In this document: positions 1 through 14,200 of the stretch, piece after piece
How positions within the stretch are numbered: the first letter of the stretch is position 1
Layout of the letters: each line of letters begins with the position of its first letter
Origin: Chimonanthus salicifolius
Lineage: Eukaryota > Streptophyta > Magnoliopsida > Laurales > Calycanthaceae
DNA: 64,000 nucleotides
NCBI GenBank assembly: GCA_013350335.1
Contig: CM023539.1
Location: 41,340,631 to 41,404,630 of the forward strand
Direction of reading: 5' to 3'
The notes under the pieces: generated by a model
Told to the model about the DNA's origin: nothing
The model's input: only the letters and a program-made list of their open reading frames with translations
The model's database searches: none
Program-made: the position numbers and the translations under genes

Positions 1-3000
1 CACTGCATTGACTCATGGAGGTATTTTTTATGAAATGATATTAACTCATGAAGGTAATTGTATCTTTAGTAAGATTGCAGATTATGGATATTTTCCAAAA
101 AAAGGTTGTATTCAAATTGCAGTGTTCAGTTGGACCCAGCTCAAGTTGAGTTGACATGTCCTCAAGAGAGGATCAACTGCTATTAGCTAGGCATTGTGTC
201 ATTGGAATTATTGGGCCACTTGGGCCCAGTTGTCAACATATGCACATTTCCCCTATTATGATGGCCTGGTATGTTTGATTGACACTTGTTAAATTAATTG
301 CCTAAACAGGACAACTTATTCACCATAAAACTTTGGACTCTTATACTTATTGCACTTCTAATGGGAATGGGAGTTTATTCTCCCTATCAAAGAGGTCTCC
401 TATTTATTAACAAAGATATTTATTTAATGTTGGTTTCATGATGACACAAAAAAGAATACACGTATACACAAGCACAATAAAATAACTAACAAAGTGTGCC
501 TAACATAAATTGGTTAGTGCCTATGCATGCACTTTGCTCTTTAGGCTCCAAGGCACCGTTTCTTCTTGAGTGCATCTTGTTTCTTAAACTTCTATAACAG
601 TGATATGATATACTGCATGACATTTGAAGGAGATTTTTTTGCATCTGCAACTACGAGCCCTTGAATTTCATCCAATGTTAGAAATTCAGAGTATTTACTC
701 AAAAGATAATAATCTTTGTTGCATACAAATATACAACCAATAACACTCCTTTCTCACTTCTCAAGACAAAGTAGTGTTTCCCATCGCCCTTTATCTCCTT
801 TTTCTCAACTAAGAGAACCATTGATATTGTTACAAACTTCTTTAGAAGCTGATCATGAACTCTCTCTCTCTCTCTTCTTGCATATATTTGCCAAATCTCC
901 TTTCTTTCTCCATCTCACTCCCAAGTTAGGATTTTCTTCCGTCCTTTCCTTTCCTTCCCATCTCTCTCATTTAAGGGTCCCCCCTGACCCTAGCCAATTT
1001 TGTGTTCTGTTTGTATATATTTGAGTTCCTTATATTGCTTCATTAATCAATGGTCATGTGAGTGATGGGATCACTGTATATAGATCACTTACGGCATCCT
1101 AATCATCTAATATACTCAACTGGAGATACTAGTGGGTTAAGTGCCTGTGCCAGCAGTGAGATGCTAGGGCAATGTCAATGATGCCACTCAAAAAATTTGG
1201 TCAGATAAAGGGTAATCGTTTCAAACAGATTTTAAGGGAGTTTTGCATGATTCGAAGGCTAAGGTTCTTACTTTCTTTTCAAGTCCATTGTAATTAAGAG
1301 ACTCCAATGAGGTAGTACTTCTTGTCACCTAAGGAGGCTCTAGAGTTCTTCAAGAATTATTTTCATGGTAAAATTGTAACAGAGGGGGATTTGGCTAATG
1401 TGATTAGATAGGCTCAACTTGGATTTTTTTTTTTCCAATATCCGCAAATTGGTGGTGAATGGAGTAGTGGGCTATTTGATGAAGCATGGAGTTTCAATGG
1501 ATGAGCCTTTTTTTTTTTTTTTTAAATTTTTTGGTTGACTTATCTTTGGATCAAGAAGTTGTTTTGCTGGTGGAGCTTTTTCTTTTCTTCTTTATGTTCT
1601 CTATCTGTGTCGAAGTTGACACTGTGATCCTTCAATCTCATTTTATTAATGATACTTTTGTCATTTTAATGATATTCAACAGTCAAATTTTCCAAAAAAA
1701 AAATCACACACACATAAACAAACGGGAAAGATGCTTGGCAATGCAGACATAGGGATAGTGCGATGCTAGGGTTATGCTTTATCATGATGGGTCCAAACGC
1801 TTCAATGGTTTCACATGCTGAAAAGTTGCTTTCAAGGTTGTGTGCACAAGAGTCTCCCCATGTGAGTCATGCAAAAGATGATTCCGTTATTATGTATAAA
1901 TAATTGTCATGCTAACTTTGACCTGTTCTAGCTTGACTCATCCCAAATTGACCCTGAGTTGGAACTTTTCACTGGTCGCTGGTTAAGGTTGGGTTTAGTT
2001 GAGCTCAAATTACGAGCCCAAACCTGATTTAGTTGGGTCAAGATGCAATGTGCTATTTAATCTAGATGATTGGAAAGAGGAGTCTTGTGGAAAAATAATC
2101 CCTAAACTGAATGTGAGATGTGCTATTTAATTCTTCTAGATGGTTGGAAAGAGGAGCCTTGTGGAATTTAAGAAGAACAGTGTCTCAAGATGACATGGGA
2201 TATGCTAAAATTTAGTAGTTTCCAAATTCCTGCTACCAAATGAGGCAGGTGTCAATGTGTTTGTGTGGGAGGGAGGACGTATGAAGACTTGGTGGGTCAT
2301 GCCTACTTCCCTCAACCACCTAGTCCATTTTTTCTGGATAAGTTGGAGAATTTGTTGGTGGTGGCTGATGTTGAAGGCAAAGTTATCTCTTGGGCCTCCA
2401 CACAAATGGAGTTTCAAGGAGTATCGTATCGAATCAGGTCTTCATTGGGCCTGCTTCCAATGTTTATCCTAATTATAGTTTATATTCTGTTGGAGGCTCT
2501 TTATTTGTCTCTGTTCTGTTTTATTTTCTTAAGTTGTTAAGCCCCCTTCTTTCCTTGTTTTGCCTTTCACCATGATCACATTGAGCATCCTTTCTCCCCC
2601 ACCATCACCCCCACCCCAACACACCCACCCCCCAACCCCCACAATCCCCAACCCCAATACTAGCTGGAAGAGCCCTACCTGTGAAAAATAAGGCTTGGGG
2701 CAAAGCAGCATGGTCCAAGTGTTCCCATCCATATGGTGGGAAGTTATCCAAAAGTCCAAGTGCCCAACCCACAAAATCCTAACGCTTTGGGCGTGGTGCA
2801 GCCCTATCATTTATTAATCTGATAGGCATATGGGGTACAACTTAGAACTATGTGTTAATCAGATGCAAAAAATATGGTCCATACCCAGTTATTTGGGTTT
2901 CAAGAAATCAAGGGTGCATTCACAACGCTGTTGTTGTTGTTAATTTTTTAGGGAAGTTTTTTTTTTTCCTCCTCTTATTATGGTGGGGTTGTTTGAGTTC

Positions 3001-3705
3001 GCTTCGATTATTATCTTCTTTCTAAATGAATTTTAGCTTTTTGTTCGTCCCACTTTTGTTTATTCTCTCACTTTTTTTGTGGTTCATTTTCAGTAATAAT
3101 CACAAGATTGGTGTTCACCTGTTATCTGTCTAAAGGCCCATATTTTGTGGTTAACTGAGCATTTGAGAAGTTACAGACAAAATATGAGCAGTGTAATGTG
3201 GGGCAATGAGTTTACAGTATACGTGTAACAGTATTTGTGTAATTCTTTTGTTATCTTACTAATGTGACTAAGAGTTTCATTAATGAGTAATTAAGATTAA
3301 ACTGACACTTGTTTCATTTTAAGCGGAGCTGCATAAAGTTGTGAAATACACACACACACACACACACTTGTACGTACATCGTATGTATGCATATAGGTTT
3401 TTTTATTGTGAATATTTGAACTATTTTGAATGTGTTATCTTTTTCCCTTCTTTTCTTTATTGTGGTTGGATTCTGGATTCTCATTATTTGGTATTTCTTC
3501 TTCTTACACATTGTTTATTTCTTGATCTGCACCAAGTGCTATTATTGTGAGTGTAGATTACCATCCAAAAGAGGTGTTTATTGTGTATCAACTTTGGCAT
3601 CCCTGTTTGACAATTAATCATGCACAGTGTTATTAGTGTGTATTCTCTTCAGTTTTCTACAATTTTCTTCTGAGAGAAGTTGACATTCATTTGACTGCTT
3701 TGCAG
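1..3705 (+). other. Partial intron upstream of the first visible BSL1 exon
   Basis: No earlier Kelch exon was found here, so the preceding exon lies outside the window. The stretch is AT-rich and carries poly-T runs (1430, 1508), a CA microsatellite at 3349-3367, a C-rich tract near 2596-2660, and a local duplication of about 45 bp (2048-2094 and 2118-2166, sharing tgtgctatttaat and ggaaagaggag). No transposon protein was recognised. Confidence 0.6.
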
Positions 3706-3775
3706 GTATGCAACAGCTAGTGCACGCTCAGATGGCATGCTCTTGCTTTGTGGTGGAAGAGACGCATCGGGCACG
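3706..3775 (+). CDS. BSL1: BSL1 exon a (Kelch)
   Basis: Acceptor tttgcag before 3706 and donor gtactt after 3775. The exon starts with one base of a split codon, then encodes [19 protein letters not shown], a Kelch blade ending in the GG pair. It ends on a whole codon. The upstream intron runs off the left edge of the window. Confidence 0.93.
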
Positions 3776-5227
3776 GTACTTTTTTATTTTTTATTTTTAT
3801 TGTTTGTTGCCTACGCAATTTTTTAGTCATTTACATTTGCTTGATGACATGTATCACTTTAGTAAGCTTTATCTTGATTTCTCTAAAGATTGTAGGCTTA
3901 TCTTATTGAGTTTGAGCCTTTTCAGGGCTTTCCCTTGTTATAATTTTTATTTATTTATTTTTAAATTTAACTTCATTTTTATTAAATCTTATTTTAGATG
4001 ATTTTTAATTTACTTCAAATAATTTTTCTTAGTGCTCAAAGCATGGGAATGAATACGGTTGAATAGAGTATATCTGTATTTGGAAGCGATTCAAGTAGCA
4101 TGTCCCCAGAATGTTAACTTGGAATAATGGGGATGGCTACATTATGTACACACAGAAAAAATCTCAAAACTGGTTCCATCTCTCACAGTTGTCAGTATCT
4201 TTTCATATTTCAATATATCCGCAATGTAAAGTTATGAAGGTTGAGGAATAACGCTAATCTGGTTTATCAAGTAATTTTTTTTTTGAAATGGTTCATATAA
4301 TATATTAATAGATAAAAAACAACACTAGAGGTGTAAATACATCACAGAAACAGGTAAGTCCAGCCCAAAACGGCTTATATCAGGGAAAAGAAAAGAAAAG
4401 AAAAGAAAAGAAAAGAAAAACAAAACCAAAAAAAACTGTTCGAGACCTCTTCTCTCCTCGATACAATGGCCAACAACGTCAGCAGATCATGCCAGGCAGC
4501 CACTCTCAACTGTGCGTGGGCGACTCGGAAGCACACTTGACACGTGGCAGAAATGCAACAATCGAGAAATCGACAGTTGCTTCCCAAACATCGCCTGTGG
4601 TTTATCAAGTAATATGGAGATTCAATTATTGTATCTTACTGCACTCACCACAGCTGAATCAAACCAACAAAATGTCAGGTTATTGTTCTCTCAAATCTCA
4701 AATCTCAAATCTCAAATCCTTGGAGTAAGTCATCAATTTCTCAATTATTATTTCTTCCCCCCACCCCCACCCCTATACGGTGGACTTGTGGCTGCTTTTC
4801 TAGTCAATGTTTTTGGTGGTCATTTCGTTTTTTTTTTTTTTTTTAAACCATTTTGGTGGCCATTTTTTGTGAAAAACATTCTCAATGCCTTGTATAAGTT
4901 AGGACCTTTTTCGTTTGAAATAATTTTGGTTTCTTGTTTCAAGATCCTTCCATGTGACATGTTATACTAGGAAACAAGATGTTTTGGTGATAATTTTGAC
5001 TCATATCCATGGCTGCAACTTGGGTTGGGCCTGGCCAACCTAAAAATCCTCATGCACGGGTCGACTTGGCTAGGATCCAAATTCAATTTGGGCTAAACAA
5101 ATAGGGCCCAAGTTAAAATCAAATTGATCCCAAGCCTTGCATTATAAGGGTTCTTTTTAATTTGAAAGCCCAAATTTAGACTCAAGTCTAATTTAAACCC
5201 AAGGGCCCGTCATATAGAATATGTACT

Positions 5228-5284
<57 letters not shown>

Positions 5285-8200
5285 CTTAAACAATCTATTG
5301 TGACATCTTAATCAAAGTTCTAACCTTTAAATTAAATAATTTAAAATCCTATCAATTAACCTTGAACTTGACCTAATCCCCAATATAAATTTACTCAAAT
5401 TGATTGCGCCCCAATATCTGCAATATTTTTTTTTTTGAAAGATAATTGGAGATAAGGCCCAACAAACTTGAAGGTCCCTTTGGGCCCTTATTTATTTTTT
5501 AGGACCCGAAACAATTTAAATATTTACGTAATTGGCCCTAGCCCAAATTCTTTGAGTCCCCAATCCAGACTACCTAACTTGCACCCTACTCATATCAACA
5601 CTTAAAAAATGGTGTTTGATCTTTAAATAGCTTAAAGATTTAATTGAAATGCAAGTTTACAGGTTGAAGTTTGATCTTTAAGGTGTTTGATCTGAACACC
5701 ATTAAAGGTTGTAAAATGTTGAACCATTAAATGCGAGTGACCAGATTACATGTTTTCATTAAATGCTTGGCAAGGCAAGGGGGAAGTTGATATTGTAGAA
5801 ATTTTATGGGTGCTAAGACATATAATTGGAAATGTGATAGAGGTATATAGTAGCAACCTTTAATTGGTATCCATTGGTCACAGTAAAGAGGAATTCCAAT
5901 AGTGTTGTCATAGTGACAAATAAAAAGTGGGGAAGAAAACCGTAAGCCAACAGAGGAAGGTGGTCTTGGGATTCGGCCTCTTCGTAACTTTAATGATGCT
6001 TTGCTAAGTAAATGGTTGTGGCGGCTGGGCGACTCTTTTGAGGGTTTATGGATGGATATTATTAGACAAAAATATCGGCTGCAGGGTTATGGATGTAGGG
6101 TTGCAAATGCTCATGGAAGGGCTTCTGGTTTCTGGAAGGGAGTATGTTCTGTGGTTACGGTCTTTGGACAGCATATTAGATACCGTGCGTATTCAGGAGT
6201 GGGCATTTTCTTTTGGTTGGATAAATGGGTGGGTGATTCTCCTTTGGCCCACTCATTTCCCATTCTATTTGCTCTTGCAGCAAATAAAGATGCTATGGTT
6301 AGGGATTGTTGTGAGATCATTCATAATAAGGTAGTCAGGGGTCCTCAGTTTCGAAGATAGTTGGAAGATTGGATGGTAGATAGCTGGTTGTCGTTAATGA
6401 AGCTTTGGGAGACTGTCTTTGTGGTGGGATATGGGATAGACATGAGGATTTGGGAGATTGATCTTAATGGCTATTTTTTAGTACGATCATTTTGTAAGAA
6501 TTTGATGCCTGTTGGTGATGTTCATTCCATTCACCTTAAAATTTGGGTAGGGGCTTCTCCCCTTAAAGTGAAGTTGTTTGGGTGGATTGTAGGTTTGCAG
6601 AAAATTTTGACTGTTGACATTCCACGTCTTTGGATGATGATTATTGTGAATGCTTGTCCATTATGTTTATTGGATGTAGAGTCTGTGAATCATCTTTTGT
6701 TGCACTGTCGCTACTCTTATCAGATTTGAGTGTAGTTTTTCCAATTGTTGGGTGTTGATCTCTGTATGCCAGGTTTGTGAGGAGAGTTGTTTAATGAAGA
6801 AGTGGTAGTGACTGGAAGTTCTTTTTGCCGAAGTTTGTGGAGGGTGACTATCTTGAGCATTGTGTGGTCCATTTTGTTGGAAAGTAACCAAAGGGTTTTT
6901 CATAGTAAGGAGCTTTTAATGATGTCTCTTCTTGATATTATCAAAATTTAGGCAGCTTGGTGGTTGGACGGGACGTCGAAGTATCGGGGTGTGTCTAACT
7001 TAGATCTTTGTAGAAATTGGGCTTCTGTTGATTCGGTCTCGCAGGTTTCGGTCTCTTGACCACAAGTTTCATGGACTACTACTGATAACGGCCTTCTTAA
7101 ATTAAATTTTGATGGAAGCTGTATGCGAAATATTGGTTTGGTAGGTTATGGAGGGATCATCCGCAATGATTTGGGGTCTACCCTGCTTTCTTTTGTAGGT
7201 CCGATTCCTAACGATTCAGTAGTTGATGTGGAATTGTTTGCCTTTTGTCGAGGCATTTTGGAATTGGAGGATTTAGGAGGTTATGGGAGCTTGTAGAAGG
7301 TGATTCTCAAATTGTTGTCGGATGGGCTTTGGGTTCCCATTGCTTGTGGATTTTCTTGGACAAAATTGAAAGAATCCGGCATATTATTGCTTCCTTTCAG
7401 TATAAGGTTGCTTGGGTTCCTCGTTCGGCTAATACCACAGTAGACGAAATGGCTCGACAAGGGTTGACTCTAGACACAGAAGTTGTAAATAACTTTTTAT
7501 AATTTCGGGGGGTTGTATTTTTCTTTTGTTCCTTCAGTATAAGGTTGCTGGAGTGCTTCCTCTAGCCTAAGTTTTGTTCCTTCCTATATATTCTTTTTTC
7601 TTATTATTAAAGTTATCCAAAAAAAAGGGGAAGAAAACATCCTAAAATTAGGATCAGCTTTGACCTTTAGAGCAACATTTAATTGGTATTCTCCTTGTCA
7701 CTTAAAAATATGGTATTCTCTAACCTATGATCATGAGGAATTCCAATTGTGTGAAGATAGTGTCACAGAAAAGGGGAAGAAAGAACTTAAAAATTAAATA
7801 TACTACCATCTTATTACAAAAATGTGAATTCTTTTAACATCATCTCCATCATAATTGTTGATGTAATAAAGAGTAGGAAGTGACTTTGGCTAATACATGT
7901 AAAAACAAAGCTAAGATAAGCAAGCATTTTGACATGTCATCAATAGTTCAATATAGATGACGCACAACGGCCTATAGAAGGCAAGAAGTAATTTTAGTTA
8001 GAATCACACAACATGCCTCTCACTCCTGTTGGACTAGGACAAGCCAATGCACTACTATCAAAATTGAGCTTCAATCACTTGGACAGGGAGGTGCTCACCT
8101 AGCCACATATCCATTGAATGAGGAACCTTGATTGATTACCTACGATGAGCACTTGTCCAAATGCTTCCTTGATCCCCATTTGAAATCTTTAAACACAATC

Positions 8201-11200
8201 GTGAAAGAAATAATTTGGTGTCAACTTGAGCTAATGTGAAAATAGAAAATAAGGAAACTGAAACAAATTAGGAAATGTTTTTTACTTGAAGATCTCATTA
8301 TTCTTCTAATTATTGATTGATAAAATAAGAAATAAATATTTTATTGGCTAGAGGTGCTATTATTTCTGCCTCCATGGTGATAAACCTTGACCAAGGTTCA
8401 AATGAAGTTGTGACATCATTAAATATAGACTTCTAGTGCCCTAAAATGTCTACGAGAAATATGGACCCGCATCGACTCCCAATGGTAATTTGATAGTTCA
8501 GAAAAGGTTATAGCACCCCGTGTGTCGTAACAGAAAAATCACTTCATCAATTGAATGGCTATAAGGAGCATTGCATTTGCTTTACCCTTGAAATCGAGCT
8601 ATTCGTTTTCGACCGAAAAGTTCATTGCATCACCTTCCAAATGAAAGATGCTATTAATACAAGATTCATTTGAGTGGCATGATGTTTCAAGAATTCTTTG
8701 GCGCAATTAATCCATTAGGTTGTGTTGGTGTCAACATGGCAAGGAAAATCCAAGGAAGCACATTGGGCGTAAATTGTATCATCGTGATCATTATTGCCCC
8801 ACTATTAATTTCGAACTCACCCTGTTCTCCTTTGAGAAAACCGATGGCGGAATGTGATCTATCATCCTATTTATTTTCAACTCCTTGTGGTCATCCTTTG
8901 AGAAAATTGATGTTGGATTGCAATTCACCACTATTGCCAACAAGTCCCTAAAGGTGTTTGACATTTCTCGAATAGATTGCAATTTTTGTTGGACATTTGC
9001 CTCAAGTTTCTTGATTTAATCCTTGTTAGTTTCCATATAGTTGGTGATACGATGGATTAGATGGGTGGTGCGATCCTTCTTTTTATTGATTTTTTAATCT
9101 CTCTCTGGCTGTGCAGAAATTTTGGGCTTGGAGTGGGTAAGGTTAGATTTGGTACTAGGATGTCGGTTGAGCATCAGATTGGCCAGACAGAAGTTGGGAG
9201 TTTTTTTCCTTCTTTAAAAGAAAAATAAAAGAAAAGGGTTGTGGTGCTGGAGTGTTGCCTTTTTGTTGAGGGTAAAAAAAAAATGAGAGAGAGAAGCGGT
9301 GAGAGATGAGAAAAGAGGGGTGAGAGGGATTAGATGGGATGTGAGAAATGAGAAGATGAGAGATGATGGTAGTTGGCTAGGGGGAATGACATGGTGTGGG
9401 GGGACAGGCGGTGAAAATGGTTGGAGGTATGGCACTAGCATGGGGTGCACGATTGGGAAAGCAACGGTTGGGCTTTTGTTGTTTTTTAAGAAAAAAGAAA
9501 TGGAGGGGAGATGACCTAATGATGGAAGTGGGCAAAATGGAGATCTTTCAAAAAGAATAGGATGGTTGGGGTTGCATGGCTTGAATACCAAATGATATGT
9601 ACCTAAACAAGAAAAATAGAGAAAGTAGATAAAGTTAGGTAATAGGGATAGGGTTTCAATTTGAGAAGAAATTAAACCTCCAAGCCGAAGCTTTTGATTT
9701 TAATTGAAGGAGAAGTTGTACATCTGAGATAATGGTGAGTTTTGTGGAGATTAGCCAATATTCTTTAATTACTCAATCTAGACTTTTGCTTAAGGTTTGG
9801 GTACAATGTAAACCAAAAACAAGGAAATTGAAACAATTTAGGAAACAAATTGTTTATTTTAAGATCTGTTCTACTAATTATTGACATTGACAAAATGAGA
9901 AATAAATATTTGATTGGATTGAAGTGCTACTGGAACTCCTAACAGAGCAATAGGGCTACATTGTATACCATCTCCTAATAGGCTGAGATAAAAAGATCTC
10001 ATGGAAGAAGACATGTGAGGGTCTTGCCACCAAATCTTGTGACACACCTTCCATGTGCCACATCGATGGAATCAAGCAACTGATGCTTTTTAACATATTG
10101 CTTGACTTCCTTATCATCCAGACCCTGAAGAAAGACAATCACCACTGAACCCCATAACAATGCTGGACAATCTCCCAATGGTCACATACAAAAGCCTTCG
10201 AAGGACAAGCGACCCTAAAGTGTCTTGGTAATGAGGTCATGAGAGGAACTTCATGGATCCACGCGTGTCTAGTGAAGTGAAAGGGCCATGAAACTTGTGT
10301 ATATTCTAGTGAAGAACATCATGTATATAGATTACATTGGATGGATAAAATATGATCATGAAGGTAGAATACATCTACATGGATATCATCCATAAGAGAT
10401 AAATGTGTCTATCCTACAGATGTAGGAGATGTGACTGCTTGGTAGGGGTGAGAGAAAATTGAGATGGGTCGTGTAGGGGCTTTTTGAGACTTGAGATTGC
10501 TAATGTGGATGGTGGTGGGGTGGCTGGGCACTGATGGTGTGCTGATGCAAAATGCTGGGTGGACAGGTGAGGGTGCTGACAGGTGACCGAGATGGCCATC
10601 TAGACTAGGGTCAGATTGAGGATGGATGAGAGCGATGATATTGAAACATTAGGATGGTGAGATGGTGGAGACATGGAAGAAAATGTATTGAATCTGTTGC
10701 AAGTGGTGGTGGTAGAGGGGATCTTTTGTTGGGCTGGATAGGCTAGTGCAGAAATTGGACAACATACAAAGGTGATGCTTGGAGGAACAGAACCAGTGGT
10801 GGTGGGGGCGGGTGCTAAAAGATGAGATGTAATGACACTGATGGGAACTGTGGCCATGTGTTACAATGTGGGTGGGGCTCCTGTACATTGGGCTGGTTCT
10901 GAACAGCTATTATATCCATGTGGAGACAATTAGGACAGACTTGCAGGGTGGGAATCAAGATGCAATTTAAGATGTGCTTAAGACCAATGAGAATGCTAGA
11001 TGGATTTAAGTACAGAATTGTTACAGGTGATGGTGCAGATTGGTTTGCTTGATGCTGTTTGGAGTTGCTGGCTAGGTGTTACGAGGTGGGGAGACTGCTG
11101 GGAATAGGACTATGATGCAACTGTATTGGATGTCTTTGAGCTTCAGTTGGGTCTCCTCCCTCTTATGGAAATACTATCACCAGCAGAGGGAGAGATCGTG

Positions 11201-14200
11201 GACTCATAACAGGGATCTGATCAGGCCTTGAGGATCTTGTTGGCTCCCCATACCATGTCAAGAGAAGAGAGGACTGTGAAACTCGTGTACATTCTATTGA
11301 ATAATATACATAAGATATTGATTACATTGGATGGATCTGATAAGATCATGAAGATAAGTATGAATTTAGATAGATATTATCTTGTTTTATTAAGTGATAA
11401 GTTGTGACGCAATTCGTGTTAGATATCCAAATCTTTTCTCCCTGGCAATTAACAAGAAGGCTTAGCCTTGTATATGGAGAAAACATGGTTCTTGGACACT
11501 GTTACTTTCATTGAGGTTTACTAGATGCTGAATATGAAGAGTTGATTTCACTTTTTTTGAACAAAAACAGGGGATGGGATTTTTTGGATGCCTGTGTTGT
11601 GCTGAGATTTATTCAAAGTTGAGTTTTAGGAATTAATTTCCCATTTTGAACTATAAATTCCTCACCATGGTGATCATGAGCATGATAGAAGGATGTGGAG
11701 ATTAGAGTGTGATTCGGTCTTCTCTCTTAAATTGTTTTTTCTGCTTCACTTATAGGTTTTGGCGAGAGTGCTTGCATTTTGTTTGATTGCATGCTAGACA
11801 AAATTTTCACCATTAGCCATTTGGGTAGTGAACAGTTTATATTGGCTAATTGATTGTGCCTCAATGATGTTAAGAGTGTCATATATTGTTCTTTTGCAAG
11901 TCTGCTTTGGGCAACAATTATTTGGAGTTCATTCCACCTAGTACTTTGTCTGTGTTCATGCAAGTGTGGATGGAAGGTTGCTGTTCACCTAAGTGTAGAG
12001 CTTATGGTTTTTTCTGTTGCCAGCGGTTTTGTGGTCCTTATGGCAGGAAAAGGATGGTAAATTCAGTAATGTAGTGAGGCCTCTAAGATGGTGGAAGCAG
12101 CTGATCATTAGGTGATTTTGTGGGCTCTTAGCTTGAATCTTTTTGGTGGTGTGTGTGTGTGTGTGGTGGGTGGGGGTAGTTATTTTTAGATTCAGCAATG
12201 TTGGAGATGTTTGTTGATTTGATGTAGTATATTCTGGGTGTTGAACTGTTTGGATACTTGTTTTCAAGATTTTTTTTTTGTAGGGAATATTTTATTTTCC
12301 TTTGTGATTGTCCATTTCGATGTACTGAATTTCTATCCATTAGCAAAGCCTTTTTGTTACCAATTCCAAAAAAGTTATCCCAGTTCAAGGCCATATTGTT
12401 TTCATTGGGTCAAAAATTGTTGGTGGAGCTGAAGTGCATTAGTGTTTAGAATCTTTGTTTAAAGGAAATCAACCTTTGTTTTTTATTGTCTTGAGAGCTT
12501 TGTGTGAAGCTCATTGTCACAGACTTAAGAGTGACACTCGCTAGAATCACCTCTGTGGCACTTGAACAACACCCATGATTATAGCTCAAGTTAGCCTAAC
12601 TCTCACACTCTCTTGATGCTAAAGGTTACACACTTCATTGGAACTCACAAGATACTTGCTTGGAAAGATTTCTTATATTGCTGTTGAGAGGATTACAACT
12701 TTGAAGAATGATTTGCAAATGAGGGACTCCTCCCTATTTATAGTACAAGTCTATCGAATTGGATGCTAAGGTGTATACACATGTCAATCATCTAATGGCT
12801 AAATTCTTCTAGGCTTCTCCTAGATATTTCTATAACTCCAGGATAGTTCTAGACACCATCTAGAATGCTTGTAGACTCTTTCATACTCTAAGGAAATCTA
12901 GACTGTTCGAACATCTCTGCAACTCTTAAGCTATGTACATGTGCCTCCTATCTACATGGACTAGGAAATTGTGCAAGTCTGGTTTGGTTACTTCACGGGT
13001 ATGACATCATGCTTATATTTTCTATGAGCAATTAGATTCTTTGGCATGTATGGATATGCCTGTGAAATTGCAGCCCTCACACTTTTTGTTCTGTTTTTGG
13101 TATGTTGCATTTTTAATATTTTGGGTATGTAATCATTGCCAACATTTAGACTTAAAATCATCAGATGTCATTCTAGTAACATAGCTTCATTTTCAAAAAA
13201 ACAATATTAAACTTGTGCAGTTTCACATTTTTGTAGTTTCTAGTGTAAACATTATCCTTTAGAATGTACTCTGAGCATCAATTTCCTGGTCCATGATTCT
13301 TTTTGCCTGTTCAATTCAATTTTCATTATTATTTATTGCATATTACTAACTGTACATCCATGTTACAGCCACTAGGAGATGCTTATGGGCTTCTCATGCA
13401 TCGAGATGGCCGGTGGGAGTGGACTCTTGCACCTGGGGTTTCTCCTTCCCCAAGATATCAGCATGCAGCGGTAAGTGTGAAGTTGTACTCTCCAAACCAC
13501 AACTTATATCATTACCTGGTTAAGTGGATATAGTTAGTAAGTGTCCTGTCCTAATATTATGTTGTTCGAAGCATAGTTGCCGATTCAAAATGTTTGCATT
13601 GCTGTCTATTCTTTTTTTCCCTACAGATACTGCTCTCTATTGTTGCCAATACTCTCTCAACTTAATTCTAGCAAAATCAAAGACTTTTGGACATGTACTC
13701 TTATTACTGATTTTCAGACATTCCTCTCTTCTCATGAAAACTAAGATTCAGCCACCACCATATTGTTGTGGGACCCAATTTGGGACAATTGACCACGATA
13801 ATCCCATTTGGGAAAGTTGACCAAGTTTATATCATTAGTTGTGGTTAGTTGCAATTAGATCTGTAATTGATGTAAATTGATTATTCTTTTATTTCTTTCC
13901 TTTTTGGCCACCGTAAATGACTCCATGTAATTTATTTATACCTACATGTACTCTCCTTCAATGACATAGAAATACCACAAAGAGAATAATTTCTCTCAGC
14001 TTTTGTCCATGCTTTTCCTTATTTTCCTCTCTTTTTTTTTACATTTTCATGGTATCAGCCAGAATAGACGGCCTCTGATTTCTCCGTTGCAACACTTTTT
14101 TCTAGCGATTCATCCTTCTCTGTCCTTTCGGAGAATTTTTTTTCTTGTATTTTTTAGGTGGTTCATAGGGTCATCTCTGTTTGTGCCCTTAGATCTAGAG

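Noticed and set aside
716..1024. 102-codon + strand ORF
   Set aside because: Ser/Leu/Phe-rich translation of pyrimidine-rich intron DNA, no family resemblance, no splice or start context.
9214..9591. 125-codon Pro/Ser-rich - strand ORF
   Set aside because: Repetitive translation of GA-rich DNA inside an LTR remnant; not a recognisable gag.
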